Positions 11,870 to 21,017 of a DNA stretch of 64,000 bases are shown here, in pieces. The translations under genes and the position numbers were made by a program. This DNA comes from Erwinia sp. JUb26 (GTDB lineage: Bacteria; Pseudomonadota; Gammaproteobacteria; Enterobacterales; Enterobacteriaceae). Location of the stretch: the NCBI RefSeq assembly GCF_003751505.1, contig NZ_RJVB01000001.1, forward strand, positions 923,898-987,897, in the 5' to 3' direction. Under the pieces are notes generated by a model. That model ran no database searches, had not been told where the DNA came from, and saw only the letters and a program-made list of their open reading frames with translations. The stretch's first letter is position 1, and each line of letters opens with the position of its first letter.

Positions 11870-12541
11870 ATGTCCTATCACCGCCCCGTCGTTGCCGCCA
11901 TTTTTGATATGGATGGCCTGCTGATCGACTCCGAACCCCTCTGGCACCAGGCAGAACTGGATATTTTCAGCACGCTGGACATCGATATGAGCCGCCGCGA
12001 GGAGCTGCCCGATACGCTGGGCCTGCGCATCGATCAGGTCGTTCGTATGTGGTATGAAACACTGCCGTGGAACGGCCCGACTCAGGAGGAAGTCACACAG
12101 CGTGTTATCAACCGGTCACTGGAACTGGTGGAAGAAACACGCCCGCTGCTGCCAGGCGTGGAACACGCGCTGCAGCTTTGCCAACGCTCAGGGCTGAAGA
12201 TCGCCCTGGCCTCCGCCTCTCCGCTATTCATGCTTGAGCGGGTGCTGGAAATGTTTAACATCCGTAGTCACTTCGAGATTCTTGCTTCTGCCGAATCCCT
12301 GCCCTACAGCAAACCGCACCCGCAGGTTTACATCGATGCCGCAACTCGACTGGGCGTGGACCCGCTTAACTGCGTGACGCTGGAAGACTCCTTCAACGGC
12401 ATGATCGCCACGAAAGCCGCGCGCATGCGCTCAATTGTTGTGCCGGATGAGGAGTACGCTGCCGATCCGCGCTGGGCGCTGGCAGATGTTAAGCTCACGT
12501 CGTTAAATGAGCTGACCAGCCAGCATTTGCTCGGCCGTTAA
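11870..12541 (+). CDS. hxpB: Hexitol/2-deoxyglucose-6-phosphate phosphatase (HAD)
   Basis: 223 residues, HAD superfamily subfamily I with a helical cap. Motif I is FDMDGLLIDSEP (Asp nucleophile and general acid), motif II lies in ALASASPL, the Lys in YSKPHPQVY, and motif IV in TLEDSFNGMIA. It matches E. coli YniC/HxpB, which removes phosphate from 2-deoxyglucose-6-phosphate and hexitol phosphates, i.e. a detoxifying or house-cleaning phosphatase. It has its own promoter region after the divergent yniB. Confidence 0.92.
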   Translation: MSYHRPVVAAIFDMDGLLIDSEPLWHQAELDIFSTLDIDMSRREELPDTLGLRIDQVVRMWYETLPWNGPTQEEVTQRVINRSLELVEETRPLLPGVEHALQLCQRSGLKIALASASPLFMLERVLEMFNIRSHFEILASAESLPYSKPHPQVYIDAATRLGVDPLNCVTLEDSFNGMIATKAARMRSIVVPDEEYAADPRWALADVKLTSLNELTSQHLLGR

Positions 12542-12686
12542 CCGGGCCCGTTTCCTGACTTTTATTGCCCGGATAGCTGACGTCACGGCAATGTTGACGC
12601 CTGCGTTGTATAAATGTTAATCCGGGCACAAAATATTTATCTTTCGTTACAGCGTCACATATTTATTCTACTGTATATATTCCCTA

Positions 12687-12706
12687 TACTGGATGCATTG
12701 ACAGCT
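12687..12706 (+). promoter_or_regulatory. Candidate LexA box before ydjM
   Basis: The core CTGG-N8-ACAG (12689-12704) departs from the SOS consensus CTGT-N8-ACAG at one base, the same kind of deviation as the E. coli dinB box. It is preceded by a half-site, TACTGTATATAT, at 12669-12680. It lies 20 bp before the ydjM start; E. coli ydjM is SOS-regulated. Confidence 0.6.
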
Positions 12707-12725
12707 ATGTAGCCAGGTATTCTCC

Positions 12726-13328
12726 ATGACGGCCGAGGGCCATCTTATTTTTGCCATTGCCAGCGCAATTTTTGCCAAGCGTGCCGAACTGACCCCGGTT
12801 CTGGCCAGCGCCGACTGGTGGCACATTATTCCGGCTACCCTGCTGACCTGTCTGCTTCCTGATATCGATCACCCGAAGTCGCTGCTCGGTCAGCGGCTTA
12901 AATGGCTGTCTCAGCCGATTGCCCGCGCTTTTGGCCATCGGGGGTTTACCCACAGCCTGCTGGCCGTTGCCGGCGGCGTGGCGCTGCTACAGATGAAACT
13001 CCCCGACGGCTGGATCATTCCCGCCGATGCGTTTCAGGGAATGGTGCTGGGTTATCTCAGCCATATTGTCGCCGATATGCTGACGCCCGCGGGTGTGCCG
13101 CTGCTCTGGCCCTGCCGCTGGCGTTTTCGATTACCGTTGCTCAACAGTCAGAAAGGCAATCAGCTGGAGCGCATGTTATGCCTGGCGCTGGTCGGCTATG
13201 CGATGTTTTTCCCGCCGGGAATGCAGCATTTTGGTGCGGGCGGATGGCCCAGTTCCGTAATGAATACCGTGCAAAACAGTATTAGTAGAATAATTAACGC
13301 CCAACCAGAACAGCAATTAAGCAAATAA
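12726..13328 (+). CDS. ydjM: YdjM family inner-membrane hydrolase-like protein
   Basis: 200 residues of the YdjM/DUF457 family of membrane-bound metal-dependent hydrolase-like proteins. It has the conserved His/Asp motifs LLPDIDHPKS (about 40-49), FGHRGFTHS (about 68-76) and YLSHIVADMLTPAG (about 110-123), with several hydrophobic segments. In E. coli it is an SOS-induced inner-membrane protein, and a LexA-like site overlaps the promoter here. Its substrate is unknown. Confidence 0.88.
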   Translation: MTAEGHLIFAIASAIFAKRAELTPVLASADWWHIIPATLLTCLLPDIDHPKSLLGQRLKWLSQPIARAFGHRGFTHSLLAVAGGVALLQMKLPDGWIIPADAFQGMVLGYLSHIVADMLTPAGVPLLWPCRWRFRLPLLNSQKGNQLERMLCLALVGYAMFFPPGMQHFGAGGWPSSVMNTVQNSISRIINAQPEQQLSK

Positions 13329-13441
13329 ACACGAAAAGTTATAATTAATAGCTTTTGGATATAAACCTGCACCATTCCAAACTGTTACCATTCCGCCACT
13401 GCCCTACTTGCTACGCGACAGAAATTAACTGTCAACCGTTT

Positions 13442-13461
13442 TGACGGCGCTTACGCCGTCA
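13442..13461 (+). promoter_or_regulatory. Hairpin in the tcyP leader
   Basis: A perfect TGACGGCG / CGCCGTCA stem with a CTTA loop, followed by ACTTTTGG and then the ribosome site GGAG, 18 bp before the tcyP ATG. It could be a weak terminator of ydjM transcripts or a leader element limiting tcyP translation. Confidence 0.5.
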
Positions 13462-13479
13462 CTTTTGGAGAATGCCTTA

Positions 13480-14877
13480 ATGAATTTCCCGCTCATTCTT
13501 AACCTGGTGGCCTTCGTCGCCCTGTTACTGCTGCTGGCAAAAACCGGCCGCCAAGGCTGGAGTCTGTCGAAAAAAGTCCTCGTTGGCCTGGTGGTTGGCG
13601 TCCTGTTTGGCCTGGCGCTGCATACCATTTACGGCGAAAACAGCGAGGTGATTAAACAATCCGTCAGCTGGTTCAATCTCGTCGGCAACGGCTACGTCCA
13701 GCTGCTGCAGATGATCATTATGCCGCTGGTTTTTGCCTCGATACTCAGCGCCGTTGCCCGCCTGCATAATGCCTCATCGCTGGGTAAAATCAGCGTACTG
13801 ACCATTGGCGTGCTGCTGTTTACCACCGCCATTTCAGCAGCGGTAGGCGTGCTGGTCACCTGGCTGTTTGGCCTCAATGCCAGCGGTCTGGTGCAGGGCG
13901 TGCAGGAAACCGCGCGCCTCACGGCGATTCAAACCAACTACGTGGGTAAAGTGGCCGATCTGAGTGCGCCGCAGCTGCTGCTTTCCTTCATTCCTAAAAA
14001 CCCGTTTGCCGACCTGACCGGCGCGAATCCAACCTCGATTATCAGTGTGGTGATTTTTGCTGCCTTCCTCGGCGTGGCGGCACTGCAGCTGCTGAAGGAT
14101 GATGCGGAGAAAGGTCAGCGTGTGCTGAAAGCCATCGATACCCTGCAGTCCTGGGTGATGAAGCTGGTGCGCCTGATCATGAAACTAACGCCTTACGGTG
14201 TCATGGCGTTGATGACTAAAGTGGTGGCGACCTCTAACCTCACCGACATTATCAAGCTGGGCAGCTTTGTGCTGGCTTCGTATCTGGGCCTGGCCATTAT
14301 GTTTGCGGTGCACGCCCTGCTGCTGTCGGTCAACGGTGTAAACCCATTGCGCTTCTTCCGTAAAGTGTGGCCGGTGATTACCTTTGCCTTCACCAGTCGT
14401 TCCAGCGCCGCGACCATTCCATTAAGCGTGGAAGCCCAGACCCGTCGTCTTGGCGTGCCGGAATCCATCGCCAGCTTCGCAGCCTCATTCGGTGCCACCA
14501 TCGGTCAGAACGGCTGTGCCGGTCTGTATCCGGCAATGCTGGCGGTGATGGTTGCACCAACCATTGGCATTAACCCGTTTGACCCGGTGTGGATCGCCAC
14601 CCTGGTCGGTATCGTCACGCTGAGTTCGGCAGGCGTTGCGGGCGTAGGCGGCGGTGCAACCTTCGCTGCGCTGATCGTGCTCCCGGCCATGGGCCTGCCG
14701 GTGACGCTGGTTGCCCTGCTGATCTCCATCGAACCGCTAATTGACATGGGCCGTACCGCACTTAACGTTAACGGTTCAATGACTGCCGGTACGCTGACCA
14801 GCCAGTGGCTGAAGCAGACCGACAAGAAGATTCTGAACACCGATGCGGATAACGACGCCGAACTGGCGCAGCGCTGA
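13480..14877 (+). CDS. tcyP: L-cystine transporter TcyP
   Basis: 465 residues, very close to E. coli TcyP (YdjN), a sodium/dicarboxylate symporter-family carrier (SDF/DAACS) for L-cystine. Features seen: the N-terminal TM segment [20 protein letters not shown], the serine-rich re-entrant loop [20 protein letters not shown], the [16 protein letters not shown] region and the C-terminal hairpin [20 protein letters not shown] with its substrate-binding Asp. The ATG at 13480 was chosen on homology; a TTG start 13 codons earlier is less likely because it would fall in the leader hairpin. Confidence 0.96.
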   Translation: MNFPLILNLVAFVALLLLLAKTGRQGWSLSKKVLVGLVVGVLFGLALHTIYGENSEVIKQSVSWFNLVGNGYVQLLQMIIMPLVFASILSAVARLHNASSLGKISVLTIGVLLFTTAISAAVGVLVTWLFGLNASGLVQGVQETARLTAIQTNYVGKVADLSAPQLLLSFIPKNPFADLTGANPTSIISVVIFAAFLGVAALQLLKDDAEKGQRVLKAIDTLQSWVMKLVRLIMKLTPYGVMALMTKVVATSNLTDIIKLGSFVLASYLGLAIMFAVHALLLSVNGVNPLRFFRKVWPVITFAFTSRSSAATIPLSVEAQTRRLGVPESIASFAASFGATIGQNGCAGLYPAMLAVMVAPTIGINPFDPVWIATLVGIVTLSSAGVAGVGGGATFAALIVLPAMGLPVTLVALLISIEPLIDMGRTALNVNGSMTAGTLTSQWLKQTDKKILNTDADNDAELAQR

Positions 14878-14897
14878 TCGCTAGCCGTCCGCTTTAA

Positions 14898-14921
14898 CCC
14901 GGTGCCCTTATGGGCATCGGG
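14898..14921 (+). terminator. Probable terminator after tcyP
   Basis: CCCGGTGCCC-TTAT-GGGCATCGGG, a near-perfect 10-bp stem 20 bp after the tcyP stop. The T run is weak (ATTATC), so confidence is moderate. Confidence 0.6.
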
Positions 14922-15045
14922 ATTATCATCCCTCCAGGTTAAGGAAGCGTTAAGCGCTGTAAGCAGCCGCTAATAGCCACTGGGAGCCGCTTGTATTTCA
15001 CGAAGCTTAGGACGATGCTAGCGCAAAGAACCTGGAGAACTAATT

Positions 15046-15423
15046 ATGAAAAAGGTGATGACCACCCTGCTCGCCTTATCCCTGCTGGCCCCCGTGCTGG
15101 CATCCGCCCATCCGGGAGGCTGGGGTCCATCCGGCCCGGGTCCTGGCTGGCACGGCGGCGGCGGACCGGGAAGACTGTCGTTCCTGCCTGACGCGGCGGC
15201 GGCAGTGCTGATTGGCGGACTGACCTACTATGTGCTGAACGGCAACTACTACCAGCGGCAGAACGACAACACCTATGTCGTCGTCGATCGCCCGGTAGAT
15301 CGGGTCACCGATATGCGTGCGCTGGACTACAACGGCGAACGTTATTACGTGCAGGACGGCCACTACTATCGCCGCAACATCAATGGTGAGTATCTGGAAG
15401 TGCCACGCCCACCGGGACTGTGA
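15046..15423 (+). CDS. Small exported Gly/Pro-rich protein (DUF6515-like)
   Basis: 125 residues with a signal peptide (MKKVMTTLLALSLLAPVLASA) followed by a Gly/Pro/His/Trp-rich stretch (about 22-47) and then a hydrophobic stretch LPDAAAAVLIGGLTYYVLNG and repeats of the type YY-x-YVV and YY-x(3)-G-x-Y-x-xV-PRPPG. This pattern resembles the DUF6515 family of small periplasmic proteins of unknown function; the family link is by eye. It is a single gene between tcyP and osmE with a good ribosome site. Confidence 0.75.
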   Translation: MKKVMTTLLALSLLAPVLASAHPGGWGPSGPGPGWHGGGGPGRLSFLPDAAAAVLIGGLTYYVLNGNYYQRQNDNTYVVVDRPVDRVTDMRALDYNGERYYVQDGHYYRRNINGEYLEVPRPPGL

Positions 15424-15464
15424 TTGTCTACAGGGCGCAGACAGGGATGGCTGGGCGCAAAGCA

Positions 15465-15498
15465 AAACGGCAACGCTTATTACAGAGCGTTGCCGTTT
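15465..15498. terminator. Bidirectional terminator between the exported protein and osmE
   Basis: AAACGGCAACGCT and AGCGTTGCCGTTT form a 13-bp perfect stem with an 8-base loop between two convergent genes; it can serve both. Confidence 0.82.
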
Positions 15499-15540
15499 AT
15501 ATTCAAGATGTTAACCGTCTTTAGTTAGCGCTTTGCAGGA

Positions 15541-15876
15541 TTACTGCCCTGCCTGCGGATCGGTATCGTATTCTTTACAGCTCTGGAAGCCGTAGTTCAA
15601 CACTCTCCCGGTATCGCCGTAGCTCACGAAATAGGTCTGCTGTTTGCCGTCTCGCTCACCCAGAACGTAGGTCTGACAGGTTCCACGTGCGTGAACCATG
15701 GTGATTTCCGTCGACGGCGGACCCGCGATATCGCGGACCTGCTGGCGGGTCATGCCTTTTTTCACATCCTGTACCACCGGCTTGGTGACATAGCTTTCGG
15801 CACGATCGTAAGCGGTACAGCCTGATAAAACGGCCAGTGTTAACGCAGCACCCATCAATCCCGTCAATTTACGCAT
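15541..15876 (-). CDS. osmE: Osmotically inducible lipoprotein OsmE
   Basis: 111 residues with a lipoprotein signal (lipobox LSGC, Cys-20) and an SmpA/OmlA-like domain ([37 protein letters not shown]). It closely matches E. coli OsmE, an envelope lipoprotein induced by high osmolarity in stationary phase. In E. coli nadE is the next gene; here an exporter gene intervenes. Confidence 0.95.
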   Translation of the reverse strand: MRKLTGLMGAALTLAVLSGCTAYDRAESYVTKPVVQDVKKGMTRQQVRDIAGPPSTEITMVHARGTCQTYVLGERDGKQQTYFVSYGDTGRVLNYGFQSCKEYDTDPQAGQ

Positions 15877-16183
15877 ATGTTATTCCTCATTTATTGTCCA
15901 TGTCGATTAAGCCTGGAATATAAGTGCCGGATTTTCAACTTTAACTGGTGAAAATATTACAGATTGACTGCCGCTGGCCTTATACTTCTTTCATTGAGAA
16001 TGAACGTTCACACCCCTGTTTTCACCCATAACGGTTGCCGCGCAGGGTATAAATACCCGGTCGCGGAGGGCCATCCAGCATGCATCAACAAGCGCGCGAT
16101 GCCTGCCCTGCGGAAGCATCAGCCGAAACGCAGCACCCGCTCGATCAACAGAACTACCACCTGCTATTTCATTCAGAGGATTC

Positions 16184-17374
16184 ATGACACCTGCATCTCC
16201 AAAACGTCTTGGCTACGCCATTACGCTCGGCCTTCTCGCGGCGCTCGGCCCGCTGTGCATTGACCTTTATCTCCCGGCACTGCCGGAACTGGCCAGCGAT
16301 TTACAAACGCCAACCGCTACCGCCCAATTGAGCCTCACCGCCGGGCTGCTGGGTCTGGGTCTCGGCCAGCTGTTCTTTGGCCCACTCAGCGATAAATACG
16401 GCCGTATCCGCCCTCTGCTTCTGTCGCTGATTCTGCTGCTGATTGCTTCCATTGGCTGCGCGCTGGCGCAGGACATCCACCAGCTGCTGCTGGCGCGCCT
16501 GTTCGAGGGCATGGCGGGCGCAGGCGGAGCCGTACTGTCGCGCGCGATTGCCCGCGATATGTACACCGGGCATGAGCTGACACGCTTTTTTGCCCTGCTG
16601 ATGCTGGTGAACGGCCTGGCCCCGATTGCTGCACCGGTGATGGGCGGCGCGCTGATGACCTTCCTCAACTGGCGCGGGCTGTTTATGGCGCTGGCGGTAA
16701 TCGCCGTTCTGCTGTTTATTCTGGCTAAGCTCAAGCTGCACGAAACGCTAGCCCCTGAACGCCGCAGCCAGGGAAGTATTCTCTCCGCCTGGGCGGCGCT
16801 GGGCCAGGTTATCACCCATCGCCCGTTTATGGGCTTCTGCCTGACCCAGGGCTTTATGATGTCGGGCATGTTTGCCTACATCGGCGCATCGCCGTTTGTC
16901 CTGCAGGAGATCTATCATCTGTCCCCGCAGGCGTTCAGTTTCTGCTTTGCGGCTAACGGCGTAGGCCTGATTATTGCATCTCAGTTGAGTGCGCGCCTCT
17001 GCCCGCTATGGGGTGAATACCGGGTACTGAAGGGCGGCCTGATGCTGGCATTTATCTCATCAGGCACTCTGCTGCTGGCGGGCCTCACCGCCGCCGCGCT
17101 GCCGCTGGTGCTGATTGCCCTGTTCTTCAGCGTAGCCAGCAACGGGGTGATTTCGGTCACCGCCTCCTCACTGGCGATGCAAAGCCAGGGACATCGGGCG
17201 GGCAGCGCGTCAGCGGTGCTGGGCGTAGCGATGTTTACCCTCGGCGGCATCAGCGTGCCGGTGACCGGCATCGGTGGCACCTCGGTAATGACCATGGCGG
17301 CCACCATTTTTGGCTGCTACATGCTGGCTATCGTGATGTTTACGCTGCTGGCACAAAAGCCGAAAAAAGTCTGA
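16184..17374 (+). CDS. Bcr/CflA family drug-resistance exporter (MFS)
   Basis: 396 residues, 12 predicted membrane segments, DHA1 family. Motif A is visible in FFGPLSDKYGRIRPLLL and motif C-like sequence in the fifth segment (LVNGLAPIAAPVMGG). The N-terminus KRLGYAITLGLLAALGPLCIDLYLPALPEL is characteristic of Bcr/CflA proton-coupled exporters. The substrate cannot be read from sequence. It lies between osmE and nadE, which are neighbours in E. coli, so it is an insertion relative to that order. An upstream frame at 15964-16263 is not credible. Confidence 0.88.
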   Translation: MTPASPKRLGYAITLGLLAALGPLCIDLYLPALPELASDLQTPTATAQLSLTAGLLGLGLGQLFFGPLSDKYGRIRPLLLSLILLLIASIGCALAQDIHQLLLARLFEGMAGAGGAVLSRAIARDMYTGHELTRFFALLMLVNGLAPIAAPVMGGALMTFLNWRGLFMALAVIAVLLFILAKLKLHETLAPERRSQGSILSAWAALGQVITHRPFMGFCLTQGFMMSGMFAYIGASPFVLQEIYHLSPQAFSFCFAANGVGLIIASQLSARLCPLWGEYRVLKGGLMLAFISSGTLLLAGLTAAALPLVLIALFFSVASNGVISVTASSLAMQSQGHRAGSASAVLGVAMFTLGGISVPVTGIGGTSVMTMAATIFGCYMLAIVMFTLLAQKPKKV

Positions 17375-17497
17375 TTTGTCAGCAGTCGGTGGTAAACATC
17401 GCGCGTGAAGATTGTTGTTTCGCGCCGGGCGCGTTAGCTTAAACAGACATAATATTACTGGCTGCCGTCCGTCGGCGCTGAATCTGAGGAGAGGTAA

Positions 17498-18325
17498 ATG
17501 GCTCTGCAACAGGACATTATTGCGGCATTAGGTGTCAAACCGGTTATCGATGCACGTGCAGAAATTCGCACCAGCGTTGAATTTCTTAAGTCCTACCTGA
17601 AAACGTATCCGTTTTTGAAAACCCTGGTGCTTGGCATCAGCGGCGGACAGGACTCAACGCTGACCGGAAAGCTGTGCCAGACCGCGATTAACGAACTGCG
17701 CGAAGAAACGGCGGATACCAGCTATCAGTTTATCGCCGTGCGTCTGCCCTATGGCGTGCAGGCCGATGAGCAGGACTGCCAGGATGCGATTGGCTTTATC
17801 CAGCCGGACCGCGTGCTGACGGTGAATATCAAGCAGGCGGTGCTGGCCAGCGAGCAGGCGTTGCGTGATGCCGGTATCACGCTGTCTGACTTTATTCGCG
17901 GCAATGAAAAGGCTCGTGAACGGATGAAAGCGCAGTACAGCATCGCCGGGATGACGGCGGGCGTCGTGGTGGGCACCGACCATGCGGCCGAAGCGCTGAC
18001 CGGCTTCTTCACCAAGTACGGCGACGGCGGCACCGATATCAACCCGATTTTCCGTCTGAATAAGGGACAGGGAAAACAGTTGCTGAAAGCGCTGGGCTGC
18101 CCGGAACACCTGTATCTGAAACAGCCCACCGCGGACCTGGAAGATAATCGTCCCGGCCTGCAGGATGAAGTGGCGCTCGGCGTCACCTACCAGCTGATCG
18201 ACCGCTATCTGGAAGGGGAAACGATCGATCCTGCCGCAGCGAAAATCATCGAAGGCTGGTATCAGAAAACCGAGCATAAACGCCGCACGCCGATTACCGT
18301 GTTTGATGATTTCTGGAAAAAATAA
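17498..18325 (+). CDS. nadE: Ammonia-dependent NAD synthetase
   Basis: 275 residues, the typical length of the ammonia-dependent form with no glutaminase domain. The PP-loop [15 protein letters not shown] (about residues 47-61) binds ATP; the nicotinate-adenine dinucleotide site is seen in [24 protein letters not shown]. It makes NAD from deamido-NAD. Ribosome site GAGGAGAGG precedes the ATG. Confidence 0.97.
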   Translation: MALQQDIIAALGVKPVIDARAEIRTSVEFLKSYLKTYPFLKTLVLGISGGQDSTLTGKLCQTAINELREETADTSYQFIAVRLPYGVQADEQDCQDAIGFIQPDRVLTVNIKQAVLASEQALRDAGITLSDFIRGNEKARERMKAQYSIAGMTAGVVVGTDHAAEALTGFFTKYGDGGTDINPIFRLNKGQGKQLLKALGCPEHLYLKQPTADLEDNRPGLQDEVALGVTYQLIDRYLEGETIDPAAAKIIEGWYQKTEHKRRTPITVFDDFWKK

Positions 18326-18420
18326 CCCGGTAATTGTTCTGGCGGTGCCGGTAAACAGTTCGGCGTCATTGCCTGACGGCAACGATGGTCGTTCAGGCGG
18401 TTAACTGACTCGATAATAAT

Positions 18421-18444
18421 GCGGCTCACTGCGAGCCGCTTTTA
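18421..18444 (+). terminator. Terminator after nadE
   Basis: GCGGCTC-ACTGC-GAGCCGC followed by TTTTAT. It lies 95 bp past the nadE stop, with an unremarkable stretch between. The rest of the 359-bp gap to cho holds no gene except the SOS box. Confidence 0.85.
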
Positions 18445-18651
18445 TATCGGCACCTCACATCATCCCAGTTTCCAACTGCCAATCATCTGTTTCCACCTTA
18501 TCGCTACTTCCCCTGTTCCTGCTGACGACTTCTGTTACCTGCTTCCTGTTAACTACATCAGGCGTCCTGTTCTCTGCTTATGCCCTCCTGGGTCCGACTT
18601 CCCCGCCCCCTGATTCTGCCCACTGCTCACAGCTGACTATTATTTCTGCTA

Positions 18652-18671
18652 TACTGTATGCACAACCAGTA
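18652..18671 (+). promoter_or_regulatory. LexA box of cho
   Basis: TACTGTATGCACAACCAGTA matches the 20-bp SOS consensus in both outer arms (TACTGTAT and CCAGTA); only the inner base of the right half (CCAG for ACAG) differs, as in E. coli dinB. It ends 13 bp before the cho start. Confidence 0.85.
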
Positions 18672-18684
18672 ACTGGAGTCCGTA

Positions 18685-19545
18685 GTGGTCAAAAAAATCG
18701 TCAGCCACCGCCTGGAATTTGAAGCGGCGGCCATCTATCAGTATCCCGAGCATCTGCGCCCGTGGATAGACGATCTCCCTAACCTGCCCGGCGTATACAC
18801 CTTTCACGGTGACAGCGACAGCCTGCCGCTCTACATAGGCAAAAGCGTCAACATTCGCAGCCGGGTGATGTCGCATCTGCGCACCGCTGATGAAGCGAAA
18901 ATGCTGCGCCAGTCAACGCGTATCAGCTTCATTACCACGGCCGGCGAACTGGGCGCGCTGCTGCTGGAAGCGCAGATGATCAAAATTCAGCAGCCGCTGT
19001 TTAACAAACGGCTGCGTAAAAACCGCCAGCTTTGCGCCCTGCAGTTGGTGAATCAGCGCCCACAGGTGGTGTACGCCAAAGAGGTTGATTTCTCACATAC
19101 GCCGAACCTGTTCGGTCTGTATGCCAATCGTCGTGCTGCGCTACAGCATTTACAAAAAATCGCCGATGAACAGCAGCTTTGCTACGGATTATTGGGTATG
19201 GAACCGCTGACCGCCGGTCGCGGCTGTTTCCGGTCCGCGCTGCGGCGCTGTGCCGGAGCCTGTTGCGGCAAGGAGAGCGTGGAAGCACATCAGCAACGAT
19301 TGCTGGCCGCGCTGGAAGCGGTGCGCGTGCAGTGCTGGCCGTGGCAGGGTGCCGTTGGCGTGATTGAAGAAGGGATGGGTCAGAAGCAGATCCACGTGAT
19401 TAACAACTGGCTCTATCTGGGTTCGGTCAGCGATATCGCTGAAGCCGCAGTGCTCAGTACCGCGCTACCCGGGTTTGACAGCGACGGCTATAAGATCCTC
19501 AGCAAGCCGCTGATCGCCGGTAAACTGCCAATCGTGGCGCTTTGA
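18685..19545 (+). CDS. cho: Excinuclease Cho (UvrC-like 3' incision nuclease)
   Basis: 286 residues with a GIY-YIG nuclease domain (GVYTFHGDSDSLPLYIGKSV, about 33-52) homologous to the N-terminal half of UvrC. It lacks the UvrC C-terminal endonuclease half, as Cho does. It nicks damaged DNA 3' of lesions in the UvrAB pathway. The start is GTG with GGAG upstream. A LexA box directly upstream predicts SOS induction. It is convergent with spy; the E. coli gene ves between them is absent. Confidence 0.93.
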   Translation: MVKKIVSHRLEFEAAAIYQYPEHLRPWIDDLPNLPGVYTFHGDSDSLPLYIGKSVNIRSRVMSHLRTADEAKMLRQSTRISFITTAGELGALLLEAQMIKIQQPLFNKRLRKNRQLCALQLVNQRPQVVYAKEVDFSHTPNLFGLYANRRAALQHLQKIADEQQLCYGLLGMEPLTAGRGCFRSALRRCAGACCGKESVEAHQQRLLAALEAVRVQCWPWQGAVGVIEEGMGQKQIHVINNWLYLGSVSDIAEAAVLSTALPGFDSDGYKILSKPLIAGKLPIVAL

Positions 19546-19560
19546 GCTGCAAAGCAAACA

Positions 19561-19616
19561 AAACCGCCGGTGCTGCCCACTGCCCTGAGGGCGGAGGTGA
19601 GCAACACCGGCGGTTT
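19561..19616. terminator. Bidirectional terminator between cho and spy
   Basis: Perfect 12-bp arms AAACCGCCGGTG and CACCGGCGGTTT enclose a second imperfect stem (CTGCCCACTGCCC with GGGCGGAGGTGAG). The hairpin sits between two convergent genes. Confidence 0.85.
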
Positions 19617-19635
19617 CAAATACGTTCAGCGAGGA

Positions 19636-20127
19636 TTAGTCGTCTGCTGGAGGCATTTTACCGTCGTGCTGCGGTTTTTCAGTCAGACGTTTCTCAAAGT
19701 TCTGGTTAAACTGTTTTTTCTGCTCGGGGGTCAGCACGTTATACATTTTGTTCTGTGTTTCCAGCATCGACAGCGCGCGTTCTTTACCGTTGGCGGACAT
19801 CTGCGTTGCCTGCGCTTCGGCTTTAGCACGGTCGAAGCTGTCAGAAGCAATGATGCTATGCATCGCACGGCGCTCTTCCAGCGGTGGACGTTTCATGTCC
19901 TTGTGCGACTCTTTCATGATGGTACGAATCTGCTGCTTCTGTGCGTCGGTCAGATTCAGACCTTTAAACATATCGTGCATACCGCCGCCGTGACGAGGTG
20001 GCTTATGCATCATCGGTTTGTCGCCACCGGCAGGAGGCGGAGTCAGGTTGTCGTTTGCAGCATGAACGATATTGGCTGCACCCACTGCCAGCGTGGCAGC
20101 AACAAACAGGGAGGTTAATTTACGCAT
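19636..20127 (-). CDS. spy: Periplasmic chaperone Spy
   Basis: 163 residues from MRKLTSLF, which has AAGGA 8 bp upstream; an ATG 7 codons earlier lacks one. A signal peptide (to about HAAND) is followed by a helical LTXXQ-family cradle: FKGLNLTDAQKQQIRTIMKE and VLTPEQKKQFNQNFEKRL carry the two LTxxQ motifs. Spy is an ATP-independent periplasmic chaperone that E. coli makes in large amounts under envelope stress (Cpx, Bae). I did not find a convincing CpxR box. Confidence 0.94.
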   Translation of the reverse strand: MRKLTSLFVAATLAVGAANIVHAANDNLTPPPAGGDKPMMHKPPRHGGGMHDMFKGLNLTDAQKQQIRTIMKESHKDMKRPPLEERRAMHSIIASDSFDRAKAEAQATQMSANGKERALSMLETQNKMYNVLTPEQKKQFNQNFEKRLTEKPQHDGKMPPADD

Positions 20128-20454
20128 AGTATTGTCCTTATGTTTCATTTCTATGGCGACCCGGTTGTCGCGTTGTCGAAAGCAAGTTTACGTCCCCCAA
20201 CGTCAAGTACTCAGAGGGTGAGTAAAGGCCTGAAAGCATAAAAGACAATTTGAAGCCAATCATGAAGAGAATGAGAAGATTTTGGTGAAGAATTGCAAAA
20301 GAATATGAATTTGAAGGGGTTTATGCAGGGAATATGGAGGAGTGTAATCGCCCGGGCGGGATTTCGGAAGGAAAAAGTTAAGCGCTTTACACTTTTCTGC
20401 GAATGCCTGCCGCATGGGTATTTGAGTTCAGGATTTGTGGCGATAAGGTGCTCT

Positions 20455-20657
20455 GAGCAGGCTGGCGGTTCCCACGTTTGGCGGGTCCTCGCGCCGCTGT
20501 GCGGTACCTTCACTTCGTTCGTCAGCCTGCCGGACCGGCTCAGACGTCGCGTCCCTGCGCCGACCGAGCCTTGCGCCCGCGTCCTGCGGGCACATCCTGG
20601 CTTCCTCTCTGCGTTCAGCGCTGTGGATTGCCAGACGGGGGAACCGCCAGCCCGCTC
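20455..20657 (+). repeat. Structured intergenic repeat, copy A
   Basis: A 203-bp element closed by 28-bp inverted ends with three mismatches (GAGCAGGCTGGCGGTTCCC at 20455, its complement ending at 20657). Shared blocks in order: GGTCCTCGCG, a hairpin CCGC-TGT-GCGG, CCTTC, TTCGTTCGTCAGCC, CGGACCGGCT, GTCCCTG, a hairpin GCCCGC-GTCCT-GCGGGC (20575-20591), ATCCTGGC and TCAGCGCTGTGGAT. It is noncoding in my reading: the long frames across it run on both strands and match nothing. It lies in the 970-bp gap between spy and astE. See the findings for the comparison of copies. Confidence 0.85.
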
Positions 20658-20683
20658 TTGTACTCCTGAGTTGCCTGTTAAAA

Positions 20684-20745
20684 GACAGCGACAAAGATAT
20701 TGCGGCCGCAGAGGCTTAGCCAGTCGCCAATGCCACAGCAGCACC
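20684..20745. repeat. Remnant or empty site related to repeat copy B
   Basis: The sequence AGCGACAAAGATAT, a short GCGGCCGCAGAGGCT and AGCCAGTCGCC...CACAGCAGCACC repeats, with changes, the left flank (AGCGACAAGTATA), right end (GCGGCCACAGAGGCT) and right flank (AGCCAGTCACC...CACAGCGACACC) of copy B, but without its 190-bp body. It reads like a duplicated site from which the element was lost, keeping one end. Confidence 0.6.
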
Positions 20746-20812
20746 GCGGCTCCCACCCTGCTTTTGTTATTTTTCGTATATGCGATTTTAAAATAGCGAC
20801 AAGTATAGAGCA

Positions 20813-21017
20813 GGCGAGGCTCTGCGGACGCTACAGGGCATCCGCAGCGCTGAGATGGAAGCATCCGGCCAGGATACGCCAACAGGACGTTGGCGTAAGG
20901 CTGCGTCGGGTCAGGGATGAGACGTCGCCGGCGGTCCGGCAGGCCGGGTGCTGCAATCGAAGGTACCGGGCTAAGCACGGCCGAGGATCGCCCGATCGCG
21001 GCCACAGAGGCTCAGCC
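20813..21017 (-). repeat. Structured intergenic repeat, copy B (inverted)
   Basis: 205 bp, opposite orientation to copy A. Ends: GGCGAGGCTCTGCGG at the left and an imperfect complement (about 21 of 27 positions, one gap) ending at 21017. It carries ATCCGCAGCGCTGAG, GCCAGGAT, the hairpin TACGCCAAC-AGGAC-GTTGGCGTA (20875-20897), TCAGGGA, CGGTCC and CGAAGGTACC. Its internal stem is nearly identical to copy C and differs from copy A, while the loop (GTCCT on the other strand) is the same in all three. Confidence 0.82.

Noticed and set aside
15964-16263. 99-codon frame before the Bcr/CflA gene
   Set aside because: Overlaps the exporter start, atypical composition, no homology recognised.
20128-20210. 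CpxR box upstream of spy
   Set aside because: Only one GTAAA half-site was found, without a second at the right spacing.
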